NCBI RefSeq assembly: GCF_002111595.1
Contig: NZ_LUTN01000003.1
Coordinates: 186,001-250,000 of the forward strand
From: Lonsdalea britannica
GTDB taxonomy: Bacteria; Pseudomonadota; Gammaproteobacteria; Enterobacterales; Enterobacteriaceae
Length of the DNA: 64,000 nucleotides
Reading direction: 5' to 3'
The position numbers were made by a program, and so were the translations under genes. A model generated the notes under the pieces. The model searched no databases, was not told the origin of the DNA, and saw nothing but the letters and a program-made list of their open reading frames with translations. Shown piece after piece: positions 18,817 through 28,718 of the stretch. How positions within the stretch are numbered: the stretch's first letter is position 1; each line of letters begins with the position of its first letter.

Positions 18817-19881
18817 GTGATTTTTGTCAATGCCAGGTTCCTGACTCAGGATATTACCGGGGTGCAGCGCTTTGCAGAAGAACTGAGCCTGTCGCTGAAT
18901 ACAATGAGGGATGACGTGATGTTTTTAGCGCCGCGCGATATATTGCGACACGATGTCGCTAAACAGCTCAACGTCAAAATCATCGGTAAAAACAGCGGCC
19001 ATGCGTGGGAGCAATATGATCTTCCCCGTTATCTCAAGCACAACGGCTCGCCTTTATTAGTTAATTTATGCAGCACTGCACCGGTATTTTATAAAAACAA
19101 GATTGTGACGCATCACGATGTCACTTATAAACGCTATCCGCAGAGTTACTCCAAGAAATTCAGGCTGCTGTATAACACCTTAGTCCCGCTGATGATTAAA
19201 AATTCGCATAAGCTGATTACCGTCAGCGAATTTTCCAAGCTGGAGTTGGGTAAATACTACCATGTGGATCCTCATAAAATCGCGGTGGTTTACAATGCGG
19301 TCAGCGGCAAATTTAGCGGTAATGCTAAAGTCAGCGCGGACGCGGGCCATGATGCGTATTTGCTGGCGGTCTCTTCTCCGAATTATCACAAGAACTTCCA
19401 CAGTCTGATCGAAGCTTTCAGCCAATTGGACAATAAAGACATCACCTTGAAAGTGGTGGGGGGCGGCTCAGGCAGTTTTAAAAAGCAGAGTTATCTGCAA
19501 AAACTCGACCAAAACCGTATTCAATTCGTCGGCCGCGTCAGCGATGACGACCTGCTGGCGCTTTACCGCAACGCCACCGCGTTTATTTTCCCGTCGTTGT
19601 ATGAAGGCTTCGGTATTCCCCCTCTGGAAGCTCAGGCATGCGGTTGTCCGGTGATTTCCTCCAATGCAGCCTCCATGCCGGAAGTATTAGGCGATAGCGC
19701 GACGTTTTTTTCGCCATTAAACATTCAAGATATGCGTGAAAAAATCGCTTCGGTCATTTCTGAGCCTGATTTGAGGAGTTCTCTTATTCAAAAGGGATAT
19801 CAAAATATAGAAAGATTCTCCTGGAATAAATCCGCAGAACAATTGAGTCAAATTATTGATGGCGTTTTAGTTAAACGCTGA
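18817..19881 (+). CDS. Glycosyltransferase family 4 (mannosyltransferase-like)
   Basis: A 354-residue GT-B enzyme. The N-terminal donor/acceptor loop reads RFLTQDITGVQRFAEEL, and the C-terminal EX7E region is EGFGIPPLE (about 268-276) followed by AQACGCPVISS. It probably adds one sugar to the undecaprenyl-linked repeat unit on the cytoplasmic face; the donor could be GDP-mannose because ManC/ManB are encoded in the same locus. It uses a GTG start (18817) with AGGGTG about 8 nt upstream; the overlapping ATG at 18815 is followed at once by TGA. It is followed by a second GT4 gene after 27 nt. Confidence 0.87.
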   Translation: MIFVNARFLTQDITGVQRFAEELSLSLNTMRDDVMFLAPRDILRHDVAKQLNVKIIGKNSGHAWEQYDLPRYLKHNGSPLLVNLCSTAPVFYKNKIVTHHDVTYKRYPQSYSKKFRLLYNTLVPLMIKNSHKLITVSEFSKLELGKYYHVDPHKIAVVYNAVSGKFSGNAKVSADAGHDAYLLAVSSPNYHKNFHSLIEAFSQLDNKDITLKVVGGGSGSFKKQSYLQKLDQNRIQFVGRVSDDDLLALYRNATAFIFPSLYEGFGIPPLEAQACGCPVISSNAASMPEVLGDSATFFSPLNIQDMREKIASVISEPDLRSSLIQKGYQNIERFSWNKSAEQLSQIIDGVLVKR

Positions 19882-19908
19882 TTATTTTTTATTTTTAGGG
19901 AGATGAAT

Positions 19909-21063
19909 ATGTCAGATAACTACAAAGTAGGGATCGTGACGGACTGGCTGGTGACCTATGCAGGTGCTGAGAAAGTTCTCAAAGAAATGCTGGCAGTTTA
20001 TCCCAAAGCGGAACTTTACTCAGTCATCGATTTCTTTGATGAAAAAAGTCGTGAGTTAATTGCTAATAAACAGGCAACAACCACCTTTATTCAAAAATTC
20101 CCCAATGCGAAAAAAAACTATCGGAAATATCTGCCTTTCATGCCATTAGCCATTGAGCAATTAGATATGTCAGGCTATGACGTTGTTTTATCTAGTAGCC
20201 ATGCGGTCGCGAAAGGGATTCTTACCGGGCCAGATCAATTACATATCAGTTATGTGCATTCGCCTATTCGTTATGCCTGGGACTTACAGCACCAATATTT
20301 AAGAGAGTCCGGACTGAATAAAGGGCTAAAAGGTTTTATCGCCAAAGTCCTATTGCACAAGATGCGTCTTTGGGATTACCGTACTGCCAACGGCGTAGAT
20401 CATTTTGTGGCGAACTCTCAATTTATCGCCAGAAGAATAAATAAAATCTATCGCCGAGAAGCCGATGTGATTTATCCGCCGGTTGATATTTCAAGCTTTG
20501 AGTTTTCAGAAAATAAAGAAGAGTTCTATTTAACGGCGTCTCGTCTGGTTCCCTATAAAAAGGTTGACCTGATTGTCGATGCATTTTCCAAAATGCCAAA
20601 TAAAAAGCTCTTGGTCATTGGTGATGGGCCCGATATGGCCAAAGTGAAGTCTTTAGCGAAATCGAATATCGAACTGCTGGGTTATCAGAGCGATGCCGCC
20701 CTGATTGACTATATGCAGCGCGCGAAAGCGTTCGTTTTCGCGGCGGAAGAAGATTTTGGTATTTCCCCCGTCGAGGCACAGGCTTGCGGTACACCGGTGA
20801 TTGCTTTCGGGAAAGGCGGTGCATTAGAAACCGTTCGTCCGTTAGGTGTGGATAAACCGACAGGCCTGTTTTTCAAACAGCAAACGGCGGAGTCGCTGTG
20901 CCAGGCGGTAAGCGATTTTGAACAACTGGATGGGAAGATCCGTGCAGAGGATTGCCGGGAAAATGCGCTACGGTTTTCCGTGAATAGATTTCAGCTTGAA
21001 TTCGATAATTATGTAAAAAATAAATGGGAGCTTTTTGACGAGAGCAAAAAGATTATTTATTGA
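19909..21063 (+). CDS. Glycosyltransferase family 4 (WbaZ-like mannosyltransferase)
   Basis: A 384-residue GT4 enzyme resembling WbaZ/RfbZ mannosyltransferases: N-terminal IVTDWLVTYAGAEKVLKEM, HSPIRYAWDLQHQYL near residue 118, SRLVPYKKVDLIV near 215, and EDFGISPVEAQACGTPVIAF near 283. AGGGAG lies 6 nt before the ATG at 19909 and abuts an earlier ATG at 19903, so 19909 is chosen. Codon use and AT content are more AT-rich than flanking housekeeping genes, as is common inside polysaccharide loci. The sugar specificity is inferred only from family. Confidence 0.87.
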   Translation: MSDNYKVGIVTDWLVTYAGAEKVLKEMLAVYPKAELYSVIDFFDEKSRELIANKQATTTFIQKFPNAKKNYRKYLPFMPLAIEQLDMSGYDVVLSSSHAVAKGILTGPDQLHISYVHSPIRYAWDLQHQYLRESGLNKGLKGFIAKVLLHKMRLWDYRTANGVDHFVANSQFIARRINKIYRREADVIYPPVDISSFEFSENKEEFYLTASRLVPYKKVDLIVDAFSKMPNKKLLVIGDGPDMAKVKSLAKSNIELLGYQSDAALIDYMQRAKAFVFAAEEDFGISPVEAQACGTPVIAFGKGGALETVRPLGVDKPTGLFFKQQTAESLCQAVSDFEQLDGKIRAEDCRENALRFSVNRFQLEFDNYVKNKWELFDESKKIIY

Positions 21064-21088
21064 GACTGACTCATCAAACTAAATCTAT

Positions 21089-22510
21089 ATGAGAAAAATG
21101 ATGTTAAAAGAACCAGGTAACATCGTCTATACAAACGCCTCCATGATATCCATGTTGCAGCGTTTTACCGATATAGTAACCATATTGCTGAGTACATTTC
21201 TTGTCTCTTTTTTCGTCAACGGTGAGATTGATCTTCAGCATTGGTTGCTTGCCTTTATTAGCCTTTCTATTTTTCAATTATTCGGGGGAATTACTGATTT
21301 TTATCGTTCATGGCGGGGGGTCAGTTTCCGACGCGAAATCAAACTATTGATGCGCAACTGGGTGCTGAGCGTTATTTTCAGCGCCGGGATACTGTCTATT
21401 TTCCCCACTAAATTTATTGGTTTTTACTACCATGCGCTGTGGCTCAGCATTTCGCTGGTGTCCTTTATTCTGTCGCGTCTGTTAATTCGAGTCGCGGTCA
21501 GATACCTGCGTCAGCTGGGCTATAACACGCGCCGTGTCGTGATTATCGGCGACTCGATGGCGGGCCTGCATATGATCGAAAGCATTCTCAAAGCGCCGTG
21601 GTTAGGACTGAACATGATCGGCTACTATCTGCCGGAAAAAGACGCGGTGGCCGAATCCTATGAAGCCGCCAACGTGAGAAAGCTCGGCGGCGTAGAGGCG
21701 CTGATCAAGAGCGCCAAGCGGGGCGAGATCGACAAAGTCTATATTGCTTTGCCGATGAAGGACTCCGAGCTTATCGACACCATTTTGCAGGAACTGTCGG
21801 ACACCACCTGCACCGTCTTGCTGATCCCGGACATTCTCATGTTCAGCATGTTGCAGTCACGCAGTGAAATGATAAATGGAATACCCGTTATCTCCCTCTA
21901 CGATACGCCGATGAGTGGTCTTAACGTCCTTATCAAGCGAATCGAAGACATTATTATCGCCTCGATAATCCTATTGCTGATTTCACCGCTGATGCTCCTG
22001 ATTTCCATTACCGTCAAGGTAACCTCGCCCGGACCGGTGATATTCCGCCAGAAACGCTACGGCATCGACGGCAAGCCGATTGAGATCTGGAAATTCCGCA
22101 GCATGAGCGTCATGGAGAACGGCGAAAAGGTTATCCAGGCCACGAAAGGGGATGCGCGTATTACGCCGGTCGGCGCTTTCTTACGCCGCACCTCGCTGGA
22201 CGAACTGCCCCAGTTCTTCAACGTTATCTCGGGCGATATGTCCATCGTCGGCCCTCGTCCGCATGCCGTTGCGCATAACGAGCAATACCGAAAATTGATC
22301 AAAGGCTACATGCTGCGCCACAAGATGAAACCCGGCATTACCGGCTGGGCTCAGATCAACGGCTGGCGTGGAGAAACAGAAACTCTCGACAAGATGGAAA
22401 AACGGGTGGAATTCGATCTCAGCTATATCCAGAACTGGACGCTGTGGCTGGATATCAAAATCATCTTCCTGACCATCTTTAAAGGCTTCGTCAATAAATC
22501 AGCTTATTAA
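21089..22510 (+). CDS. wcaJ: Undecaprenyl-phosphate hexose-1-phosphate transferase WcaJ
   Basis: A 473-residue initiating transferase. It has about four N-terminal membrane segments, a CoA_binding_3 cytoplasmic domain (residues 140-250), a membrane segment near 285-305, and a catalytic Bac_transf domain with SPGPVIFRQKRYG, WKFRSM, LDELPQFFNV, SIVGPRPHAV and PGITGWAQINGWRGET. It closely resembles E. coli WcaJ, which loads glucose-1-phosphate on undecaprenyl phosphate; AmsG-type homologues use galactose. Several ATGs lie at the start (21089, 21098, 21101); the ribosome site is weak and the exact start is unsure. A 274-bp gap follows. Confidence 0.92.
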   Translation: MRKMMLKEPGNIVYTNASMISMLQRFTDIVTILLSTFLVSFFVNGEIDLQHWLLAFISLSIFQLFGGITDFYRSWRGVSFRREIKLLMRNWVLSVIFSAGILSIFPTKFIGFYYHALWLSISLVSFILSRLLIRVAVRYLRQLGYNTRRVVIIGDSMAGLHMIESILKAPWLGLNMIGYYLPEKDAVAESYEAANVRKLGGVEALIKSAKRGEIDKVYIALPMKDSELIDTILQELSDTTCTVLLIPDILMFSMLQSRSEMINGIPVISLYDTPMSGLNVLIKRIEDIIIASIILLLISPLMLLISITVKVTSPGPVIFRQKRYGIDGKPIEIWKFRSMSVMENGEKVIQATKGDARITPVGAFLRRTSLDELPQFFNVISGDMSIVGPRPHAVAHNEQYRKLIKGYMLRHKMKPGITGWAQINGWRGETETLDKMEKRVEFDLSYIQNWTLWLDIKIIFLTIFKGFVNKSAY

Positions 22511-22784
22511 TCAGACCGCACGGATGCGGCATTGATCGCGCGGTCACCTGTTTCTGTAACTCATCAAGCCAGCGTTGGACCGCGGAGTTTGCTCGTCGTC
22601 TGGCTCTACCTGCCTGACGGAGACCATATCGCTTTGTCCCACAGCGTGGGGGGAGGGTAAGACGTCTGGCGTTCATCCATGACGTGATGTCATGAGCATG
22701 ACGCAACCTTGTCCGGTTGAAGGGAGATAGAGTCAGAAATCAGGCTCTGTGCTGTTATTCATAATTAATAAAGAAAAAAACGCT

Positions 22785-24230
22785 ATGGGACTCATTTCTA
22801 ACACCAAGTGGGTGGGATTTTCGCAAGGGTTCAAAATCGTCGTCCAGCTAATGAACATCGTGGTTTTAGCTCGGATGATCCCGCCGCAGGAGTACGGTCT
22901 GATGGCGATGGCGCTGGTCGTCGTCAATCTGGCGACGTTGGTCCGCGATTTAGGAACGTCAGCCGCCATCATTCAACGTAAAGAGCTGCAGGACAAGACC
23001 ATCAATGCGGTGTTCTGGCTGAACATCTTCATGGGACTTGGCGTATGCCTGGTGGTGGTGCTGATCTCGCCGGTGGTGTCGAGCTTCTTCAATCAGGACA
23101 AGCTCGTGCTCATCCTGTGCCTGCTGTCGCTCAGTTTTCCGCTCGGGAGCAGCTCCGCCGCACATCTGGCCCTGTTGGAGCGTCAGTCGCAGTTCAAGAA
23201 GGTGGCCTTCATCGAAATTACCTCGTCGCTGTTTTCTTTCGTCGTCGCTGTTACGCTGGCGGTGATGGGATACGGCGTCATGAGCCTGGTCGCGCAGGTT
23301 ATCGTACTGAATTTGATGTCGACCGTTCAGCTTTGGCTGGCGTCGGCCTGGCGTCCCTCGTTCTCGCAGATCTGGGATAAGGCCGAGCTAAAAAGCATCT
23401 TTGGTTTCAGCGCCAATCTCACGGCGTTCAACTTCATCAACTACTTCTCCCGTAACGCGGACAGCATGATCATCGGGCATTACTTCTCCTCGCTGATACT
23501 GGGGGCCTATTCGCTGGCCTATCGCATTATGCTGTTTCCGCTGCAAAGCCTGACGTTCGTCGCATCCCGCGCGCTGTTCCCGGTGCTGAGCCGTTATCAG
23601 GACGAGCCGGAAAAAATACGCGAAGTCTATTACAACGTTCTCTACTACATCCTGCTGCTTGTGGTTCCTCTGATGATGGGGATTGCGATATTGAGCAAGG
23701 AGTTTGTGCTCATCGTCTTCGGCGACAAATGGGCGCTGACCGCCACGATCCTGGTCTGGCTCGCGCCGACTGCGATTATTCAATCCATTCTCAGCACGTC
23801 CGGCACCCTGTTTATGTCCAAAGGGCGGACGGACACCCTGATGATATTAGGATTGCTTGGCGCCATTCTGCAGGTCTCGGCGTTTATGATCGGTTCCCGG
23901 TATGACATCGTCACCTTCTCCCAGTTTTACTTCATCGCCAACATTCTCAACTTCATCCCGGTCATCGTGTGCGTGAGATCGCTGATTGGCTTTTCCGTCG
24001 TAGCCTTTTTCAAACGCATTCTGCCGATTCTGGTCTCCGGCACGTTGATGGTGGCGGGAGTGTATGGCATCAAAACGGGACTGAGCCACTCTCTTAGCAC
24101 GGAATGGGTGCTGGCGATTTCCATTCTCTGCGGGATGGCGACTTACACCATCGCCATGTTGCTGGTGGATAAAACATTACGCACGACGATAGCCGGGATC
24201 GTGCGAAGAAAGAAAAAGGCGCTGATATAA
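22785..24230 (+). CDS. Lipid-linked oligosaccharide flippase Wzx (WzxC-like)
   Basis: A 481-residue MATE/MOP-superfamily transporter with about 12 to 14 membrane segments. It begins MGLISNTKWVGFSQGFKIVVQ and contains PPQEYGLMAMALVVVNL and SRNADSMIIGHYF, typical of WzxC/polysaccharide_synt_3 flippases, which move the undecaprenyl-diphosphate repeat unit to the periplasm. The ATG at 22785 gives the family N-terminus; a 12-codon upstream extension is open but unlikely. The 274-bp gap before it, after wcaJ, has no gene and could hold an internal promoter. Confidence 0.9.
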   Translation: MGLISNTKWVGFSQGFKIVVQLMNIVVLARMIPPQEYGLMAMALVVVNLATLVRDLGTSAAIIQRKELQDKTINAVFWLNIFMGLGVCLVVVLISPVVSSFFNQDKLVLILCLLSLSFPLGSSSAAHLALLERQSQFKKVAFIEITSSLFSFVVAVTLAVMGYGVMSLVAQVIVLNLMSTVQLWLASAWRPSFSQIWDKAELKSIFGFSANLTAFNFINYFSRNADSMIIGHYFSSLILGAYSLAYRIMLFPLQSLTFVASRALFPVLSRYQDEPEKIREVYYNVLYYILLLVVPLMMGIAILSKEFVLIVFGDKWALTATILVWLAPTAIIQSILSTSGTLFMSKGRTDTLMILGLLGAILQVSAFMIGSRYDIVTFSQFYFIANILNFIPVIVCVRSLIGFSVVAFFKRILPILVSGTLMVAGVYGIKTGLSHSLSTEWVLAISILCGMATYTIAMLLVDKTLRTTIAGIVRRKKKALI

Positions 24231-24324
24231 CGCCGCGCTACAGGGAAATAATTACGCTGATGTCTTGGCATAAAGAACGTATCTGGTTCTTTATATTTAA
24301 TGAATTCATCGAGGTGGATCGAAT

Positions 24325-25158
24325 ATGAGTCCTTTGGTTTCTGTTTATATACCAACCTATAATCGCTCTTCTTTAGTCAAGCGCGCGGTTGAGTCTGTGA
24401 AAAATCAGACCTACAAAAATATTGAAGTGATCGTCGTCGATGACGGCTCAACCGATGATACCGAAGCGGTCGTCAAATCGTTAGTTGGCGGTAACACCGT
24501 CGTCAGATTCTACAAAAATGAAAATACCAAAGGCGCCTGCGGCTGCCGGAATACGGCCATCAAATATGCGCAGGGTGAGTACATTACCGGGCTTGACGAC
24601 GATGACGAATTTACGCCGGACCGAGTCGGCACCTTCGTGACGTTTTTTGAAAAAAACCGCTATCCCTACATCTCGTCCGGCATTGTGTTCCGGGGGGATA
24701 AAGGTGACTTTATCGAGTTTGATAAAGCGGGTGTGATTACGCTGGATGACCTCTGCCAGTCGAATGTGATCGGCAATCAGGTGTTCACCACCACCGAGAA
24801 CATGCGCGGGATTGGCGGGTTCGACAACGCGTCGCCCGCGTGGCAGGACTATGACACCTGGCTGCGTCTGGCGGCGAAGTTCGGCAACGGCTATCGCATC
24901 GGCGGGGCCACCTATATTCAATATCTTGACCACGGCTTCAACCGCATCACCAAATCGAAAAAGCTCAAGAATGGCTATGAATTTTTCATCAACAAGCATG
25001 CGGCGCTGTTGAATGAGAAGGCGATCAAGACGCTGTACTTCCAATACAAACTGGCGGCGGAAGAGAAGCTGAGCTTCTCCGAACTGCTGACGCTGACAGA
25101 TACGCGCGTCTTTTTAGGCGCCACCAAATACTACCTGAAAGGCATGCTGAAAAAATAA
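24325..25158 (+). CDS. Glycosyltransferase family 2
   Basis: A 277-residue GT-A enzyme with the classic N-terminus VSVYIPTYNRSSLVKRAVESV, nucleotide-binding VVDDGSTDDTE near 38, GACGCRNTAIKYAQGEYI, and a metal-binding run DDDDE near 93. No membrane segments are seen, so it acts on the cytoplasmic face of the membrane. GAGGTGG lies 9 nt before the ATG. Sugar donor unknown. It is one of four non-initiating glycosyltransferases in the locus. Confidence 0.9.
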   Translation: MSPLVSVYIPTYNRSSLVKRAVESVKNQTYKNIEVIVVDDGSTDDTEAVVKSLVGGNTVVRFYKNENTKGACGCRNTAIKYAQGEYITGLDDDDEFTPDRVGTFVTFFEKNRYPYISSGIVFRGDKGDFIEFDKAGVITLDDLCQSNVIGNQVFTTTENMRGIGGFDNASPAWQDYDTWLRLAAKFGNGYRIGGATYIQYLDHGFNRITKSKKLKNGYEFFINKHAALLNEKAIKTLYFQYKLAAEEKLSFSELLTLTDTRVFLGATKYYLKGMLKK

Positions 25159-25234
25159 CCGGTCACGGTGAGTAGACAAGCCTGGAATGACCGCATTTCA
25201 GGCTCTTCGGGCAGGTTATTTTACGGTGAATATC

Positions 25235-26374
25235 ATGAAAGTTTTTTATTGCGATACTGACATCTTCAGCGGGCACGAGAAAATGTTCCTGGCCGCCGCC
25301 TGCGGCGTGTCGGACAAATTTCCCTGTGTGCTTATTCTGAATGAGCACAACCCCAAGGCCCTGGCGTACTGCCGAGAGCACGGACATTTCGATCAGATCA
25401 TCACTTTGCCGATCAAAACGGCGAAGTTTGCCTCGCTGGTGACCTGGTTCATGTGGGGTGACATACTGAAAATAAAGAAAATTTTGCAAAAATGTCACGC
25501 TACCTCCGTCATTGTTTCTCAGGGGCGTATTGAAATCGGCAATTTGGGCAGCATGGCGGCCCGCCTGATCTCGGTTCCTGTCACCTCCTATATCCCGATG
25601 GCGCACGGCTACGTCGAGCTGTACGGCAAGAGCGCGACCAACGTCTTCAAAGACGCGCTCTGCGCCATTCTCTATCGGCTGCCTGCGCGCTACATCACCA
25701 TCAGCGACTCCGTCAAAGCGTCGCTGCAACAAAAAAGCGGCCGCGACACGCCTGTCGAGGTGGTGGCGAATTACATCGACCGCAAGCCGCAGGCCGACGT
25801 CGCCCGTGCGGTTACGCCGCTGACCGATGTCCCGGCGGGCACGTTTACGCTGGTGATCCCGGGCCGACTGCTGGACAAGCAGAAAGGGCAAATCGACTAT
25901 CTCACCGCGTTGAAGACGGTGATTGCCCGGCAACCTAACGTGAAGTGCTTTTTGGTCGGCGATGGGGAAGATAAAGCGCGTATTCGCGACTTTATTACGG
26001 CGAACCAGCTGAATAGTCATGTGGCGCTGCTGGGAAATCGTGACGATATGCTGGCGATTATGTCGCAGGCGGATTTGATTGTAATCCCCTCCAAGTTTGA
26101 AGGCGTACCGCTGGTGCTGATCGAGGCCGCATTACTGAATAAAAAAATAATTGCTTCCCGGATTGATGGAATTAAGGATTATCTCAACGCCACCTTCCTC
26201 TTCGAGAGTCATAATATCGACGAAATGAGCCGGGTGACCTTACAGCACATGACGTCGAGCGGGGAAGAGAATTACCGGGCGTCGCTGAAGGCATTAATCC
26301 AGCGTCATCAAAGTGACTTCGTTAATGATTTTTATGCGGCCCTGATTCAGCCGTCGGTTGAAAGCGCATCGTAA
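25235..26374 (+). CDS. Glycosyltransferase family 4
   Basis: A 379-residue GT-B enzyme. Its N-terminal domain begins MKVFYCDTDIFSGHEKMF; the C-terminal domain has TLVIPGRLLDKQKGQIDYL, VGDGEDKARI near 258 and the EX7E-type motif EGVPLVLIE near 300. The frame is open 16 codons upstream, but MKVFYCD is the natural start. It lies 76 nt after the GT2 gene and 14 nt before the next GT gene. Donor and acceptor are unknown. Confidence 0.87.
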   Translation: MKVFYCDTDIFSGHEKMFLAAACGVSDKFPCVLILNEHNPKALAYCREHGHFDQIITLPIKTAKFASLVTWFMWGDILKIKKILQKCHATSVIVSQGRIEIGNLGSMAARLISVPVTSYIPMAHGYVELYGKSATNVFKDALCAILYRLPARYITISDSVKASLQQKSGRDTPVEVVANYIDRKPQADVARAVTPLTDVPAGTFTLVIPGRLLDKQKGQIDYLTALKTVIARQPNVKCFLVGDGEDKARIRDFITANQLNSHVALLGNRDDMLAIMSQADLIVIPSKFEGVPLVLIEAALLNKKIIASRIDGIKDYLNATFLFESHNIDEMSRVTLQHMTSSGEENYRASLKALIQRHQSDFVNDFYAALIQPSVESAS

Positions 26375-26388
26375 TAAAGGAACCTATA

Positions 26389-27243
26389 ATGCATTGCCAT
26401 TATGTCGTTGTCGTAGTGCTTTATAATAAACAGGTCGCCGCCTCCACGACATTATCTACGTTGGCGGATTATGACTTTAAAACGGCGAAGCTGATCATTC
26501 ACAATAATGGCCCGCAGGCGCTTGAACTGGATACGGCTTCTGTTAATGCTTTTCAAAAAAGTTTCGGACAAGTCGAATTGATTAACTGTCTGGATAATCC
26601 TTCGCTGAGTGTAATTTATAATCGTTATATTCAATCCCATCCGGAAGCGGAAAAATTTGTTTTGCTGGATGACGACACCACGATTAACGAAACATTTCAG
26701 AAGGCTTTATTGAAAGGGACCGCGGACGTGGAATGCCCGAAAATTATTTCGGTCTTCGATAAAGAAACTTATTACCCCATGTCGCACAATGCCGTGGTGG
26801 CTGATGCCGAAGTGCTGGATCCGTTTTCTGCGGTATCCATTGGTTCGGGACTGATCATTCATCGTTCGCTGGTCGACAAGTTTCGCCAACACGGCCTGTC
26901 GTTGTTCGACGAGCACTACGCGCTCTATGGCGTTGACACCAGCTTCTTCCGCCGCATCCATCTGCTGGCTCATAAAGGCGTGACGATAACGCTGAGCACC
27001 ACTTGCCATTTGATGCACTCTTTGTCCAGAACGGAAGGGGCAATGAATGACTTCAGAAGAAAAGAAAGAATATGGGATTTGGCTATTTCGACGCGGCAAT
27101 ATCCCAGTGTCAGAGGGTATTACGTCTTTTTGAAAAGACTGTTATCCGATCTGTGCGCATTCAAATTCAGAGATACTTTTCTGCTGATCTCGGCTTTTAT
27201 TGCGGGTAGACACCCCAAATGTCGGACGCTGAAAAATCAGTAG
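26389..27243 (+). CDS. Glycosyltransferase family 2 (rhamnosyltransferase-like fold)
   Basis: A 284-residue protein with an N-terminal beta strand HYVVVVVLYNK, IIHNNGPQ, then NPSLSVIYNRYI and the metal-binding FVLLDDDTTIN near 92-100, the arrangement of GT2 enzymes related to rhamnosyltransferases. Lack of rhamnose genes here means the name reflects fold only. AAGGAA lies 7 nt before the ATG. It is the last glycosyltransferase before manC. Confidence 0.78.
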   Translation: MHCHYVVVVVLYNKQVAASTTLSTLADYDFKTAKLIIHNNGPQALELDTASVNAFQKSFGQVELINCLDNPSLSVIYNRYIQSHPEAEKFVLLDDDTTINETFQKALLKGTADVECPKIISVFDKETYYPMSHNAVVADAEVLDPFSAVSIGSGLIIHRSLVDKFRQHGLSLFDEHYALYGVDTSFFRRIHLLAHKGVTITLSTTCHLMHSLSRTEGAMNDFRRKERIWDLAISTRQYPSVRGYYVFLKRLLSDLCAFKFRDTFLLISAFIAGRHPKCRTLKNQ

Positions 27244-27279
27244 CCTTCTTTTCCACTCAGATATTTTCCAGGATACGCT

Positions 27280-28703
27280 ATGTTAACTATTATTCCCGTC
27301 GTAATGGCAGGCGGAACAGGCAGTCGTCTATGGCCTTTATCCCGCGAATTATTTCCCAAACAGTTTTTAACGATTGGCGAATCTGTAGGAAGTCTGCTGC
27401 AAAATACGGTGACAAGAATTGAAGGGATCGAAAATATATCGATAAAGCCCCCTCTGGTTATCTGTAATGAAAACCATCGCTTTCTGGTCGCCGAGCAATT
27501 AAGAGAAATCGACAAGATTGACAACAATATTATTCTTGAACCGGTGGGAAAAAATACCGCGCCGGCCGTTGCCTTAGCCGCACATCTGGCGAATCAAAGC
27601 GATCCGGACAGTTTGCTGCTGGTATTGGCTGCGGACCACCTGATTAAGAAAGAAGATCATTTCCACGCCGCTATTATCGACGCGATGCACTACGCGGCAA
27701 ATAATCAGCTGGTGACGTTTGGCATTATTCCGGAATATCCAGAAACCGGTTATGGCTATATCAAAAAGGGCGAAGGACTGTCGGACTCCTGCTTCCGCGT
27801 GGATGCCTTTGTCGAGAAACCCGATTTGGCGACAGCCGAAGCGTATGTCGCCAACGGCGGTTACAGCTGGAACAGCGGGATGTTTCTGTTCAAGGCGGGA
27901 AAATATCTGGAAGAGTTGGAAAAGCATAGCCCGGATATCTATCGGATCACCCGTGAAAGCATCGAACGTAGCCAGAAAGATCTGGACTTCATCCGGGTCG
28001 ATGCGGAGAGCTTCGCGCAGTGCCCGAGTGACTCCATCGACTACGCCGTGATGGAAAAGACCAGCGACGCGGTGGTGATCCCCATCGATGCCGGCTGGAG
28101 CGACGTCGGTTCGTGGTCCTCGCTTTGGGATGTCTCCGCCAAAGATGAAAACGGCAACGTCAATGTAGGGGAAGTGATCTCCTTTGACTCCCGCAACAAC
28201 TACATCTCTTCCGAATCGGCGCTCGTCGCCACCATCGGACTGGATGACATCGTGGTGATCAACACCAACGACGCGCTGTTGATCTCTCGTAAAGATCGCG
28301 TTCAGGACGTCAAAAAAGTGGTCGAAGAGCTGAAACATCGAGCTGCCACCATTTCCGCGAACACCAGTACTCCTTCCGCCCGTGGGGCAATATTTCCAAT
28401 ATCGATGCGGGCGACCGTTATCAGGTGAAGCGCATCGTGGTGCATCCGGGTCAGGGGCTGTCGCTACAGCGACACTACCACCGTGCAGAGCACTGGGTGG
28501 TGGTCAGCGGCACGGCGAAAGTGGTCGTGGATAACAAAGAATTTTATCTGTCGGAGAACCAGTCCACGGTGATCCCGACGAATAGCGTACATACGCTGGA
28601 AAATCCCGGGCAGATCGACCTGATCATGATCGAGGTACGTTCGGGGCATCACATAACGGAAGACGACATCGTCAGATTGAAAGATCGCTACGGTCGCGTT
28701 TAA
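27280..28703 (+). pseudogene. manC: Mannose-1-phosphate guanylyltransferase/mannose-6-phosphate isomerase, one frameshift
   Basis: A type II bifunctional enzyme (CpsB/ManC) that makes GDP-mannose. With one base restored it would be 474 residues (E. coli 478). The first frame (27280-28428) carries the nucleotidyltransferase motif GGTGSRLWPLSR and FVEKPD; the second carries the isomerase cupin [15 protein letters not shown]. Near 28340 (AAACATCGAGCTGCC) one base is missing. In the other frame, [12 protein letters not shown]-like and [13 protein letters not shown] join the halves well. A short downstream ATG at 28425 could give a free 92-aa cupin fragment. The loss may be real or a sequencing error. 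Confidence 0.88.
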
Positions 28704-28718
28704 GAGAGGGTATCGGTA